Source: Streptomyces sp. NBC_01214
GTDB lineage: Bacteria > Actinomycetota > Actinomycetes > Streptomycetales > Streptomycetaceae
Reading direction: 5' to 3'
NCBI RefSeq assembly: GCF_026340975.1
Contig: NZ_JAPEOS010000001.1
Location: forward strand, 766,501 to 830,500
DNA length: 64,000 bases
The notes under the pieces were generated by a model. The model saw only the letters and a program-made list of their open reading frames with translations. It did not search any database and was not told the DNA's origin. The position numbers and the translations under genes were made by a program. Within the stretch, counting starts at the first letter, position 1; the number at the start of each line of letters is the position of its first letter. This document shows, in pieces, positions 49,042 to 62,141 of the stretch.

Positions 49042-50283
49042 TCAGGAGACCGAGACGCGCTGCTGGCCCTCGGCGGTGGCGCCCTGCCGGGGGGCCGGGA
49101 CGCCGCCGTCCGTGGGGCGCCGGCGGCCGATGTCCTTCAGGCGCATCGCCGGGCGTTCGACCAGGTGCCAGGAGAGCACCGCCGCGACCAGCGCGCCGGC
49201 CAGCGAGAGCCCCAGGTAGGCGGCGAAACCCCAGCGCGCGCCACCGAGGACGGCCAGCGCCTGCTGCACGAGGAAGCCGTAGATGTAGATGCCGTACGAG
49301 TAGTCGTGCTTGGCGCCGATCCGCTGGAACGGCTTGGGCAGCCGGATGGCCAGCCACAGCAGCAGGTAGCAGAAGGCCGGCACGCCCAGGGCGAAGAAGT
49401 ACCCGTAGTGCAGGGTCAGCACGAACACCACGGCGCTGAGCGCCGCCAGCGGGTCGCTGACCGGGACGCGCTCCTTGTAGAGCTCCAGCACCGCACCGAG
49501 GGCGAAGGCGAAGCCGAGGTAGACCATGTAGTTCACGCTGTGCGGGCCCATCAGCGGAATGACCAGGTCACCGCCGTGCGCCGCCGTCCCCGCCCCGGCG
49601 TTCAGACGGTTGCCGACGGCGTCACCGACGACCAGGCCGCCCAGGACCACCGCCACCGCCAGGACGGTCCGCCGGGACCGCACGAGCGAGCCGCCCAGCG
49701 CGAGCAGGCCGACCCCGAGGTAGCAGAGGATCTCGTAGGCCAGCGACCACAGGGCGCCGTTCATCGCCGCGTTGTGCGCGAGCCCCTTGGTGGTGCCCGT
49801 CTCCATCACACCGGAGATCCCCCACTGCCCGACGCCGACGGCCCAGTTCGCCTCGACGTAGGCGAAGGGTCCCTGCGGGTGGTCCCAGAACCCCGCCGTG
49901 CTGCCGTGCTGCCGCCAGTACAGGAAAGGGGCCACGGCGAAGGCCGTGACGGCCATGCAGACCCAGAACCCGGGCAGCAGGCGCAGCGCGCGGTGCCACA
50001 GGAAGCGGCCGACGGGCAGCCGGTTCCCGCTGCGCGTCACGAGGATGCCGGAGAGGAAGAAGAAGCCGAAGACGGCCATCTTCCCGAGGTCTATCTGCCC
50101 CTGCGAGAAGCCGTGACCGATCTCATGGCTGCCGAAGCCGAGGATGCCCGCGTGCGAGACCACGACGGCCGACGCGAGGAACAGCCGCAGGAGGCCCAAG
50201 CTGTTGTTCCGGCCGGAAAACAGCTCGGACACCGGCCCGCGGGACCAGCGGAAGCCGGCCGGAAGGGCTCTCCTGTCGGGCAT
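49042..50283 (-). CDS. Acyltransferase-3 family membrane O-acyltransferase
   Basis: A 413-residue, about ten-helix protein of the acyltransferase-3 (OafA/NodX) family, which transfers acyl groups to surface sugars, lipids or peptidoglycan. NNSLGLLRLFLASAVVVSHA holds the conserved Arg and His at the start; MAVFGFFFLSGILVTRSGNR, ALWSLAYEILCYLGVGLLAL and YSYGIYIYGFLVQQALAVLG follow. Residues 1-20 are cytoplasmic and the tail (last 30) is disordered. The ATG at 50283 has GGGGGAG upstream. The acceptor is unknown. Confidence 0.9.
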   Translation of the reverse strand: MPDRRALPAGFRWSRGPVSELFSGRNNSLGLLRLFLASAVVVSHAGILGFGSHEIGHGFSQGQIDLGKMAVFGFFFLSGILVTRSGNRLPVGRFLWHRALRLLPGFWVCMAVTAFAVAPFLYWRQHGSTAGFWDHPQGPFAYVEANWAVGVGQWGISGVMETGTTKGLAHNAAMNGALWSLAYEILCYLGVGLLALGGSLVRSRRTVLAVAVVLGGLVVGDAVGNRLNAGAGTAAHGGDLVIPLMGPHSVNYMVYLGFAFALGAVLELYKERVPVSDPLAALSAVVFVLTLHYGYFFALGVPAFCYLLLWLAIRLPKPFQRIGAKHDYSYGIYIYGFLVQQALAVLGGARWGFAAYLGLSLAGALVAAVLSWHLVERPAMRLKDIGRRRPTDGGVPAPRQGATAEGQQRVSVS

Positions 50284-50479
50284 GACGCTCCCCCTGAACG
50301 ATTCCCTGAGGGCGCGTTCTCTTCGTGGTCGTGGATCCGCCGGTCGGGCGGAAAGCACTGATCAGTCTGAGTCGGCACGTGCCGCCTGTCAAAGGGAGCG
50401 CACGGTTTCCGGGCGGCCGCGCGCCCGCCTCCCGGCCCGTTCCCGGCCCGTTTTCGGCCCGCTCGCGGCCCGCCTCCCG

Positions 50480-53400
50480 TCAGTCGAACCAGCGGTCCCG
50501 GGCCAGTTCCGCCGTACGCGACGGGTCCTCCAGCAGCGCCGCCACCTCGAAACGGCGCGGCCACTGGCCCGCCGACCAGGCGAGGCCGGCGGCCACGCCC
50601 TCCAGCGTGGACGCGTGGAGCGTGCCGTCGGAGGTGCGGCGCCAGTCGAGCTCCGTGCCGCCCGCGACCAGCTCCTCGTGCTCGATGTACGTCCTCGGAG
50701 TGGCCGGACCCAGCAGCACGAGCACCGACTCCGGTACCTCGTGCTCCTCGCCGGGCGTGGTCACCTCCGCCGGAACCGTCTCCGAGAGGCGGCGGACCTG
50801 GAGCAGCTCCGCGAGGTCCGCCGCACGCGCCGGGGGGACCGGCAGCAGCGGCAGCCCCGCCGTCAGCGGGAGCAGGTCCGGGGCGTCCGCGATCACCGCG
50901 TCGGCCGCGTCCACCACGACCACCTCGCCGTCCACCACCGCGCGCAGCTCGTCCGGGAGGGTGACCTGCTCGGGGTCCAGATCGGCCAGCGCACCGTACA
51001 GGCCGTGCAGCTGGTGGCCGGTGACCTCACGGTCCGGGTCGGCGAGCCGGGCCAGCAGCTCGGCGGCGCCGCCGGGCTCGTCCAGCAGGGCCGCCACGGT
51101 GGTCCGTACGCCCAGCGCCCGCAGCACCTGCTCGTCCTCGAAGCCCGTGGCGTCCGCCGAGGTGTAGAGGCCTCGCAGCAGCGGGTCGCCGCCCGCCGCG
51201 CGCAGGCCCGCCGGGCGGCGGCCGTCGAGCACCGGGTGGTCGCGCAGCCACCAGGCGGTGTACGGGCGCACCGACTGCGTGGTGCCGTCCGGCAGCAGGA
51301 TCCGCACGGGCTGGGTCAGCGCGTCGCGCAGCGGCGGCTGCGCGAGCATGGCGAGGGCCTGCGGCCAGCAGTCGTCGTCGACGAGGTCGAGGTCGCGGAC
51401 GGCGATCAGCTCGGTCGCCACGGGCGGGACCGGGAGGTCCGGCAGCTGGTCCAGGACGTCCTCGCACCACACGTCGACCGCGTCCAGCAGGCCCGCGTCG
51501 TCGGGCTCGGCGAAATCGCCCTCGCGCGGTTCCAGTTCGTCCGGGTCGAGGACCACGTCGGTGGCGCGGACCAGCTGGAAGGTGGCCAGGACCCCGCAGG
51601 CGGTGAGCGGGCCCGCACCCCACCGCTCGGCGAGGTCCGCGTCCACGTACGGCACCTCGTCCTCGCGGATCACCGAGGCCAGGGGGCTGCCCGGCAGCAG
51701 GAGCTCGCCCGCCGGGACCAGCTCCCCCTCCTCGTCCGGCAGGGCCAGCGCGCCGAGCCAGGGCTCGTCGCCCGGCGCCAGCTCGGCGTCCTGGACCAGC
51801 CCGAGGACCACCTCGGCCAGTTCGTCGCCGTCCAGGGAGTCGGCGTCCTCGTCCCAGATCTCCCCCGCGTCGAGGGAGGCGGCGACGGCCGCCCGCACCT
51901 GCGGGGTCGTCAGGACCGCCCGCGCCGTGGCCGGGAGCGCGCCGAGCTTCTCCAACAGCGGGTGCGCCGCGTCCGGGTGGGCCACCTTCAGGCCCAGCCG
52001 GGCCAGGCTCGTCGGCGTGTCCGTGCCGGGCAGCAGGATGTGCCGGGGGCCGATCGAGGTGCGGCCGTCGGCGAGCGGCACGGGCAGCCCGGACAGCCGG
52101 TCGGGGTCCACCCCCGCGAGGCTGTCGTAGAGCCGGTGCCACCACTCGGGGGTCCGCTCGATGCCCGCGATCCGCTCGATGGCGTCGCCCAGCGGGAGCC
52201 GGCCCACCCCCAGGGTGCGCAGTTCGGCGCGGCGCTCCAGGCCCGCCGGCAGCAGGGTCGGCAGGACCTCGGCGAGGACGCGTACGGTGTCGGCGCCCGC
52301 GCCCTCCACCACCTCGGCCTCGAAGGGGCGCAGGGCCGCGCGCTCCTCCGCGTGCTCGGGCGGCGCGGCCGGCGCGAGGAAGGCGGTACGGGGCAGGCGC
52401 TGGAGCACGGCCGCGCGCAGGGCCCCGTCCAGCTCGCCCTTGCCGAGCGGGCCGGGCACCAGGTCCACGAGGGCGGTCGTCACCGGGTCCCAGGCGCCGA
52501 GGAGTTCGGCGTACGCGTCGGCCGCGCGCTCCACGAGGAAGTCGAGCAGCGGGCCCGGCGCCGGGTGGCGGCGGCTGGTGTCCAGCGGCAGGGTCGCGAT
52601 GAGCAGCGCCGGGATGCCCAGCGGCTCGTCGGTGGGGGTCGGCGCGTGCACCACGGGGGCCGTGGCCGGGCGGACCGGGGCGCCGTCGGAGTCGACGGGC
52701 ACCGCCCAGGACACCGCCCAGGCGGGCCGCAGCCGCTCCTCGACGGGCCGGTCGGCGAGCAGCGCGCGCTCGATAGGGCCGCCGTGGCGGACGGTGCGCC
52801 AGCGGTGGGTGACCGTACCGGAGGCGGTGGTGTCCTCGATGACCGTGTACGGGCCCTCGTCGCGCCGGTACAGGGTGCGCGTGCCGTCGGACGGGGTCTC
52901 CACGACGACCTCGCGCAGCCCGGGCAGGGTGAGCAGCAGGGCGTCGTCGATGCCCGCCAACAGCCGTTCCACCAGCCCCTCGGCGGCGGCGTCGCGCAGC
53001 GGGAGAACCACGACGGTGTCGTAGCCCTCAGGAGCGGTGCCCTCGGCGGGCAGCGGGAGGCGCAGCAGCGGAACGTGCCCGTCGCGGCGGCGCAGTTCGT
53101 CACCGAGGCCGGGGCTGCCGACGGCGGCGCCCCGGGCCAACTCCCGGGCCTCGGCCAGGGACCAGCGCACCCCGCCGTGACGGCCGAGCACCGCGGGTTC
53201 GTCGGAGACGGCCAGTACGGCCGCGAAGCCGACGCCGAACCGGCCGACGCTGTCGCCGGCCGGCTCCCGCTTGGCGGAGGCGCGCAGGGTGCTCAGCGAC
53301 TCCACGCCCGTCGCGTCCAGCGGGGCACCGGTGTTGGCGACGGCCAGTAGCGCGTGCCCGCCCTCGCCCTCGTGCAGGGTGAGCCGCAGCCGGCCGGGCA

Positions 53401-53611
53401 CCCGGGCCCGGGCCGCGGCGTCGGCCGCGTTCTGCGCCAGCTCGATGACCAGCCGGTCCCGGTAGCCGCCGAGCGCGAGGTCCTCCTCGGCGTTGGCGTC
53501 CTCGCGGAACCGGGCCGGGCCCGCACCCCACGCGTCGAGCACCCCGCGCCGCAGCCGGGCCGTGCCGAAGGGGTCCACACCGCTCTGGGCCGCCGTCACT
53601 CGCACGCTCAC
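50480..53611 (-). CDS. Large Hsp90-like (sacsin-type) ATP-binding protein
   Basis: A 1,043-residue cytoplasmic protein. The N-terminal 200 residues are a GHKL/Hsp90 ATPase domain of the sacsin type: LVIELAQNAADAAARARV (catalytic Glu and Asn), LLAVANTGAPLDATGVESLS and GRFGVGFAAVLAVSDEPAV (ATP lid). The remaining 800 residues are leucine-rich, alternating acidic segments without a named domain. Such proteins are usual in Streptomyces and some are near defence genes, but no partner gene is seen here. GGAGG stands seven bases before the GTG at 53611, and it lies downstream of the serC terminator. Confidence 0.88.
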   Translation of the reverse strand: MSVRVTAAQSGVDPFGTARLRRGVLDAWGAGPARFREDANAEEDLALGGYRDRLVIELAQNAADAAARARVPGRLRLTLHEGEGGHALLAVANTGAPLDATGVESLSTLRASAKREPAGDSVGRFGVGFAAVLAVSDEPAVLGRHGGVRWSLAEARELARGAAVGSPGLGDELRRRDGHVPLLRLPLPAEGTAPEGYDTVVVLPLRDAAAEGLVERLLAGIDDALLLTLPGLREVVVETPSDGTRTLYRRDEGPYTVIEDTTASGTVTHRWRTVRHGGPIERALLADRPVEERLRPAWAVSWAVPVDSDGAPVRPATAPVVHAPTPTDEPLGIPALLIATLPLDTSRRHPAPGPLLDFLVERAADAYAELLGAWDPVTTALVDLVPGPLGKGELDGALRAAVLQRLPRTAFLAPAAPPEHAEERAALRPFEAEVVEGAGADTVRVLAEVLPTLLPAGLERRAELRTLGVGRLPLGDAIERIAGIERTPEWWHRLYDSLAGVDPDRLSGLPVPLADGRTSIGPRHILLPGTDTPTSLARLGLKVAHPDAAHPLLEKLGALPATARAVLTTPQVRAAVAASLDAGEIWDEDADSLDGDELAEVVLGLVQDAELAPGDEPWLGALALPDEEGELVPAGELLLPGSPLASVIREDEVPYVDADLAERWGAGPLTACGVLATFQLVRATDVVLDPDELEPREGDFAEPDDAGLLDAVDVWCEDVLDQLPDLPVPPVATELIAVRDLDLVDDDCWPQALAMLAQPPLRDALTQPVRILLPDGTTQSVRPYTAWWLRDHPVLDGRRPAGLRAAGGDPLLRGLYTSADATGFEDEQVLRALGVRTTVAALLDEPGGAAELLARLADPDREVTGHQLHGLYGALADLDPEQVTLPDELRAVVDGEVVVVDAADAVIADAPDLLPLTAGLPLLPVPPARAADLAELLQVRRLSETVPAEVTTPGEEHEVPESVLVLLGPATPRTYIEHEELVAGGTELDWRRTSDGTLHASTLEGVAAGLAWSAGQWPRRFEVAALLEDPSRTAELARDRWFD

Positions 53612-53703
53612 GCCGCTGCCTCCAAGAATCGCCGCCGGAGCCCTGAAGGTACCGCGTGCGGGAGAACCCCACGCCGGTGGCCTTCGGGGTGTCCGGGGAA
53701 CGC

Positions 53704-53741
53704 CGAAGCCCCCGGTGACGACAAGTCGACCGGGGGCTTCG
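53704..53741. terminator. serC transcription terminator hairpin
   Basis: CGAAGCCCCCGGT (53704-53716) pairs perfectly with ACCGGGGGCTTCG (53729-53741) around a 12-base loop. It lies 22 bases after the serC stop on the minus strand and upstream of the Hsp90-like gene, so it should end serC mRNA. Confidence 0.88.
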
Positions 53742-53763
53742 CGTCGTACCGGGCGGGTGGCGG

Positions 53764-57819
<4,056 letters not shown>

Positions 57820-57911
57820 GGATGTAGGGGCGTAGGGATGTAGGGCGGAGTTATCACGCTTGTAAGGCAGGACATGCGGCGACACTCCTTACGGGCCCTT
57901 AGTCTGGAGAG

Positions 57912-58889
57912 ATGCCCGCACCTTCCTCTTCGTCCTCCCCGGCAGCCTCGCCGGCCGTCACCGCACCGGCCCCGTCGCCTGCCAAGGGCTCCGGTTCGGG
58001 TTCCGGTTCTGGTTCTGGTCCGGGGTCCGGTTCCGGCTTCGGTCCCGTGGCGCTGGTGATCTCGGCGGGGATCTCGGTGCAGTTCGGCGCGGCGCTCGCG
58101 GTCATGATCATGCCGAGGGCGGGCGCGGCGGGCGTGGTCACCCTGCGCCTCGCGGCCGCCGCGCTCGTGCTGCTGCTCCTGTGCCGCCCGAAGGTGCGCG
58201 GCTACTCCCGTTCCGACTGGGGCACGGTGCTCGCCTTCGGCGTCGCCATGGCCGGTATGAACGGCCTCTTCTACCAGTCCATCGACCGGATCCCGCTGGG
58301 CCCGGCGGTCACCCTGGAGGTCCTCGGACCGCTCGCCCTCTCCGTCATCGTCTCCCGGCGCCTGGTCAACGTCCTGTGGGCCGGCCTCGCACTCGGCGGT
58401 GTGGTCCTGCTGTCCGGGCACGGCGGGGGCGGCCTCGGCTTCGGCTCCCTCGATCCGCTGGGAGCGGCGTTCGCGCTCGGGGCGGGCGCGATGTGGGCGG
58501 CGTACATCGTGTTCAGTGCGCGTACGGGCCGCCGCTTCCCGCAGGCGGACGGGCTCGCGCTGGCGATGGCGGTGGCCGCGGTCATCTCGCTGCCGCTGGG
58601 CATCGCCGAAGCCGGCCCGGCCCTGCTGGTCCCGAGCACACTGGCCCTCGGCCTGGGCGTGGCCGTCCTGTCCTCCGTCCTGCCGTACACGCTGGAACTG
58701 CTCGCGCTGCGGCGGATGCCGGCGCCGACGTTCGCGATCCTGATGAGCCTGGAGCCGGCCATCGCCGCCGCCGCGGGCTTCCTCGTCCTGAACCAGGCCA
58801 TGTCCGCACTGGACGCCCTGGCCATCGCCCTCGTGATCGCGGCCAGCATGGGTGCGGTCCGCTCGCAGATCCGGAAGAAGGCCGCCTGA
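57912..58889 (+). CDS. EamA-family (RhtA-like) exporter
   Basis: A 325-residue, ten-helix drug/metabolite transporter. Residues 20-45 are a Ser/Gly-rich low-complexity lead (PAKGSGSGSGSGSGPG) unlike most family members. The rest is two EamA repeats: PVALVISAGISVQFGAALAV, YQSIDRIPLGPAVTLEVLGP and ILMSLEPAIAAAAGFLVLNQ match the RhtA (threonine/homoserine exporter) group. GGAGAG precedes the ATG. GTAAGG...CCTTAC, an inverted repeat about 30 bases upstream, may be an operator. The next gene overlaps its stop by one base. Confidence 0.9.
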   Translation: MPAPSSSSSPAASPAVTAPAPSPAKGSGSGSGSGSGPGSGSGFGPVALVISAGISVQFGAALAVMIMPRAGAAGVVTLRLAAAALVLLLLCRPKVRGYSRSDWGTVLAFGVAMAGMNGLFYQSIDRIPLGPAVTLEVLGPLALSVIVSRRLVNVLWAGLALGGVVLLSGHGGGGLGFGSLDPLGAAFALGAGAMWAAYIVFSARTGRRFPQADGLALAMAVAAVISLPLGIAEAGPALLVPSTLALGLGVAVLSSVLPYTLELLALRRMPAPTFAILMSLEPAIAAAAGFLVLNQAMSALDALAIALVIAASMGAVRSQIRKKAA

Positions 58890-59233
58890 TGGACGTCGCC
58901 ACCTACCTGGCCGCGGTCCCCGAGGCCCGACGGGAGGCCTTGGTGCGGCTGCGGGAGCTGTGCCTGGAGGAGCTGACCGGGTTCGAGGAGGGGATCGCGT
59001 ACGGGATGCCGGTGTACGTGCGGGCGGGCGCGACCGCCGGCGAGATCGCCTGGGCGAACCAGAAGCAGTACATCTCCTTCTACCTGATGCGCACCGACGT
59101 CCGGGACGCCTTCGCGGACCGCCTGGCCCCCCACGACATGGGCAAGGCCTGCCTGCGCTTCCGCAACCCCGCCAAGGTCGACTTCGACCTCCTGCGGGAC
59201 CTCCTGCGAGCGACGGCAAAGGAGCGCCCTTGA
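58889..59233 (+). CDS. DUF1801 (YdhG-like) protein
   Basis: A 114-residue single-domain protein: ATYLAAVPEARREALVRLRE, GFEEGIAYGMPVYVRAG and KQYISFYLMRTDVRDAFADR are the DUF1801 pattern, with an FRNPAKVDFDLLRDLL ending. The domain resembles the YdhG/frataxin-like fold and has no known activity. Its ATG overlaps the EamA stop by one base (TGATG), so it is coupled to that exporter gene. Conserved Gly-Met-Pro and Tyr residues suggest a ligand pocket. Confidence 0.9.
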   Translation: MDVATYLAAVPEARREALVRLRELCLEELTGFEEGIAYGMPVYVRAGATAGEIAWANQKQYISFYLMRTDVRDAFADRLAPHDMGKACLRFRNPAKVDFDLLRDLLRATAKERP

Positions 59234-59380
59234 GGGACCGGCCCGACACGGAAGGACGATGGGACTGACGGGAAACCCCCGTACGCATCTCTGATGCCGC
59301 CCGCCCGGCTCCCGCCCACCGAAGCCGCCCCCGCGCCCCGCCTGCCCAGCCTTCGCGGACGGCCGGGCCGGCGGGTCGGG

Positions 59381-61003
59381 TCAGCCGAGGGGGAGGTCCA
59401 GGTAGGACGGGGTGGGTTCCGGGGAGGTGAACGACAGGGTTGCGCGGGGCAGGTTGGCGTCGGCGTAGAAGGGGTCGCAGGCGTCGATCACGAGCATCAG
59501 GCGGTGGCCGCGCGGCACGTCGTAGGCCGTGGCCTGGAGTTCGATGTCCGCGCTGATCAGGCTGTCGGGCGGGGAATCGACGTCGGTGTACGGGGCGTGC
59601 GTGATGATGTGGGCCGTGCCGTCGGGTGCCGTGTCGAGGAGGTACGCGACGAAGGTGGATCCGGGGTTCCCCGCCCGGTACGTCACGCGCAGCCGCGGAA
59701 TGCCGCGCAGTCGGGTGGTCTCCCCGGCCGGGTCCGACGTCCACACGGCGGCGACGGTGCGGTCGATGTCCTGGGTCCGGTAGACCTTCGGGCGGCCGGC
59801 GATCTCCGCGTAGCCGGACTGCACCACCTTGTCGGCGACGGTCGCCGGGGTGTCCACCCCGCACAGCACGGTCGACGTCCAGCCGGCCTGTGGTTCGTCG
59901 CCGAGTTCGCCGTCGGCCGCCAGGTGCAGCCGTTCCAGGCGTTCGGTGAGGGAGGGCCAGGTGGGGCGGGGTTCGAGGGTCTTGCTCCACATGATCTCGC
60001 CGAGCACCTGACCCTCGGCGTCGATGCCGTTGTCGATCTCCTTGAGGTGGTGGTCGAGCCAGCGGTGGGCGTCCGTCCAGATCCGGTTGGGCAGACCGAG
60101 CATGCCGGTCATCTCGGGCCCGGAGTGGTCGCCGATGGAGACCGCGAGGCGTTTGGGGCCGGTCAGTTCGTTGAACATCTTCAGCGTCTGGTTGGGCGGG
60201 AAGAGCGTCTCGTGCCAGGCGAGCGAGAAGAAGACCGGCACCTGACGGCGGTTGAGCTCCTTGATGTGGCTGAAGGGCGAGCGGGTCTCCGCCCAGCGCA
60301 GGGTGCCCTGGACGTCGCGGTTGGCGAGGACGTTGTCGAAGACGCTCTGCGTCTGCGGGCTCAGGCGGGCCTTCGCGGCCGCATCGAGCAGGGCCCGTAC
60401 GGCCGCGATGTGCCGGGTGGAGTTCTCGTAGAAGGCCTCGCCGAGGTCGCCCCAGGTGCTGAGCGCGACCACGGCGTCGATGCGGGTGTCGTGCGCGGCG
60501 ACGAGCTGGCTGATGCCGGAGCCGTACGAGTCCCCGAGGAAACCGATCTTCGTCACCGGGCCGGGGCTGCGCTCGATGAGGTGGTCCAGGGCCCGGCTGC
60601 CGTCGGCGACGTCGAGCGGGCCCGCCACGTCGACCTGGCCTTCGGAGCCGGCGAAACCGCGGGTGGAGTAGGCGAGGACGTCGTAGCCGCGGGCGGCGAA
60701 GAGGGAGGCCTGGACGGCGTACGGGAGCCAGCCCAGGTTGGACCAGGGCGAGGGCATGACGATCACGGGGCGCGGCCGGGTTCCGGTGTGCCGCCAGAGC
60801 GCGGCGTCGAGGAGGTCCCCGTCGGCGCCGGTCACCTTGCCGCGGGTGAAGACGGCGACCGAGCGGACCTCGGCGACCTCGGCGGCGCGGGCGGGGGCGA
60901 GGCCGGTGACGTCGCCGCTCTCCAGGGCGGTCACGAAGGCGGTGAGGGCGGTCGCGTCGAGTTCGGGATAGAGGGAGAAGGGGGTGCGGGCGGCTGGAGT
61001 CAC
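59381..61003 (-). CDS. CocE/NonD-family hydrolase
   Basis: A 540-residue alpha/beta hydrolase of the S15/CocE type, which cleaves acyl esters, amides or X-Pro bonds. The nucleophile is in IGFLGDSYGSGISQLV; the catalytic His lies in SIGDHSGPEMTG. Residues 360-540 form the usual C-terminal jelly roll (YRTQDIDRTVAAVWTSDPAG, GHRLMLVIDACDPFYADANL). No signal peptide. I chose the GTG at 61003 (VTPAARTPFSLYPEL), with GAGGA about nine bases upstream; the longer frame is over the divergent promoter. The substrate is unknown. Confidence 0.9.
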   Translation of the reverse strand: MTPAARTPFSLYPELDATALTAFVTALESGDVTGLAPARAAEVAEVRSVAVFTRGKVTGADGDLLDAALWRHTGTRPRPVIVMPSPWSNLGWLPYAVQASLFAARGYDVLAYSTRGFAGSEGQVDVAGPLDVADGSRALDHLIERSPGPVTKIGFLGDSYGSGISQLVAAHDTRIDAVVALSTWGDLGEAFYENSTRHIAAVRALLDAAAKARLSPQTQSVFDNVLANRDVQGTLRWAETRSPFSHIKELNRRQVPVFFSLAWHETLFPPNQTLKMFNELTGPKRLAVSIGDHSGPEMTGMLGLPNRIWTDAHRWLDHHLKEIDNGIDAEGQVLGEIMWSKTLEPRPTWPSLTERLERLHLAADGELGDEPQAGWTSTVLCGVDTPATVADKVVQSGYAEIAGRPKVYRTQDIDRTVAAVWTSDPAGETTRLRGIPRLRVTYRAGNPGSTFVAYLLDTAPDGTAHIITHAPYTDVDSPPDSLISADIELQATAYDVPRGHRLMLVIDACDPFYADANLPRATLSFTSPEPTPSYLDLPLG

Positions 61004-61328
61004 GTCAGTCCATCCTCTTCGTCGTCTGCGTCGAGTGACACGAACTGGTGCGCCCGCCCGGGCCCGGAGCGGAACGTTCAGTATCGACGGGACATCCGGT
61101 GACGTATCGCGGGTTTCCGGCTTACGGCCGAAATCGTCCCCGCTGTGCCCGCGGGCCGCCGAGCGGTGGGACCTGCGGCCGGTGCTGCACACGACAACTG
61201 CCTTTCCGGTGGGGCGGTTTGGTGCGGGTGGCGGGAAGGCGTCGGCACCCGAAAAAATCATGCAAGCATGCTTGATTGTTTTGCCGGGTGCTGCCAGTCT
61301 TCCCCTCACGCCGAGAGGGGAGCGCACC
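61004..61328. other. 325-bp divergent intergenic region
   Basis: This gap separates the hydrolase gene (minus) from the TIGR03084 gene (plus). It has two parts: a GC-rich half up to about 61200 with the repeated word GATAC/GTATC near 61080-61110, and an AT-richer segment (61250-61285) with the palindrome described separately. I see no ORF with a ribosome-binding site and no RNA gene. Confidence 0.6.
61258..61276 (+). promoter_or_regulatory. Palindromic operator candidate upstream of TIGR03084 gene
   Basis: CAAGCATGCTTG (61263-61274) is a perfect 12-bp palindrome inside an A/T-rich stretch (AAAAAATCATG before, ATTGTTTTG after) that stands out from the surrounding GC. It lies 55 bases before the GTG, at a plausible promoter position. 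No regulator gene is adjacent. Confidence 0.55.
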
Positions 61329-62141
61329 GTGCCCGATCCGTCCGCCGTCGACGCAGCCGTCGCCGTCTTCGCAGATCTGCGCGAGGAGGGCCGTGAACTG
61401 GACTCCCTGGTAGGTGAGTTGACCGGCCCCGACTGGGGCAGGGCCACCCCCGCGCCCGGCTGGACCATCGCCCACCAGATTGCCCACCTGCACTGGACCG
61501 ACCGGGCCTCGCTGCTCTCCCTCACCGACGCCACCGGCTTCGGCCACATGGTCGAGGAGGCCCTGAAGGCCCCCGACACCTTCGTCGACGAGGGCGCGCG
61601 CGAGGGCGCGGAGCTGGCCCCCGCCGAGCTGCTCGCCCGCTGGCGCGCCACGCGCGCCGCCCTCGACGAGGCGCTGGCCGCGGCCTCGCCCGACACCCGC
61701 TTCCCCTGGTACGGGCCGCCGATGAAGGCCGCCTCCATGGCCAGCGCCCGGCTCATGGAGACCTGGGCCCACGGCCAGGACGTCGCCGACGCGCTCGGCG
61801 TGCACCGCACCCCGACCGTGCGGCTGCGGCACGTGGCGCGGATCGGCGTACGGGCCCGCGACTACGCCTACGCCGTACGCGGACTGCCCGCGCCCGCCGC
61901 GCAGTTCCGGGTGGAGCTGACGGCCCCCGACGGCCCGCAGGTGTGGGCGTACGGCCCGCCGGACGCCCCGCAGCGGATCACCGGACCCGCGCTCGACTTC
62001 TGTCTGCTGGTCACCCAGCGGGCCCACCGCGGCGACCTCGGCCTCATCGCGACCGGACCCGACGCGGACCGCTGGCTGGACATCGCCCAGGCCTTCGCCG
62101 GCCCGGCGGGGGCCGGCCGGGAGCCGGGGGCCGCGCGGTGA
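61329..62141 (+). CDS. TIGR03084 family protein (MDMPI/DinB-like metal-binding)
   Basis: A 270-residue protein. The N-terminal half is the maleylpyruvate-isomerase/DinB-like four-helix domain: PAPGWTIAHQIAHLHWTD holds the metal-binding His, and METWAHGQDVADALG a second. A C-terminal part (VRLRHVARIGVRARDYAYAV to the end) completes the TIGR03084 family. Such proteins may act on mycothiol- or CoA-linked compounds. It heads the operon with the AtuA-like and carboxylase-type genes; the stop overlaps the next GTG. GGGAG seven bases before the GTG at 61329 fixes the start. Confidence 0.9.
   Translation: MPDPSAVDAAVAVFADLREEGRELDSLVGELTGPDWGRATPAPGWTIAHQIAHLHWTDRASLLSLTDATGFGHMVEEALKAPDTFVDEGAREGAELAPAELLARWRATRAALDEALAAASPDTRFPWYGPPMKAASMASARLMETWAHGQDVADALGVHRTPTVRLRHVARIGVRARDYAYAVRGLPAPAAQFRVELTAPDGPQVWAYGPPDAPQRITGPALDFCLLVTQRAHRGDLGLIATGPDADRWLDIAQAFAGPAGAGREPGAAR

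Noticed and set aside
50144..53350. Very long plus-strand open frame (1,068 codons) over the Hsp90-like gene
   Set aside because: It is antisense to a gene with clear ATPase motifs. Its Arg/Gly/Val-rich translation has no domain pattern, as expected for the shadow of a high-GC gene.
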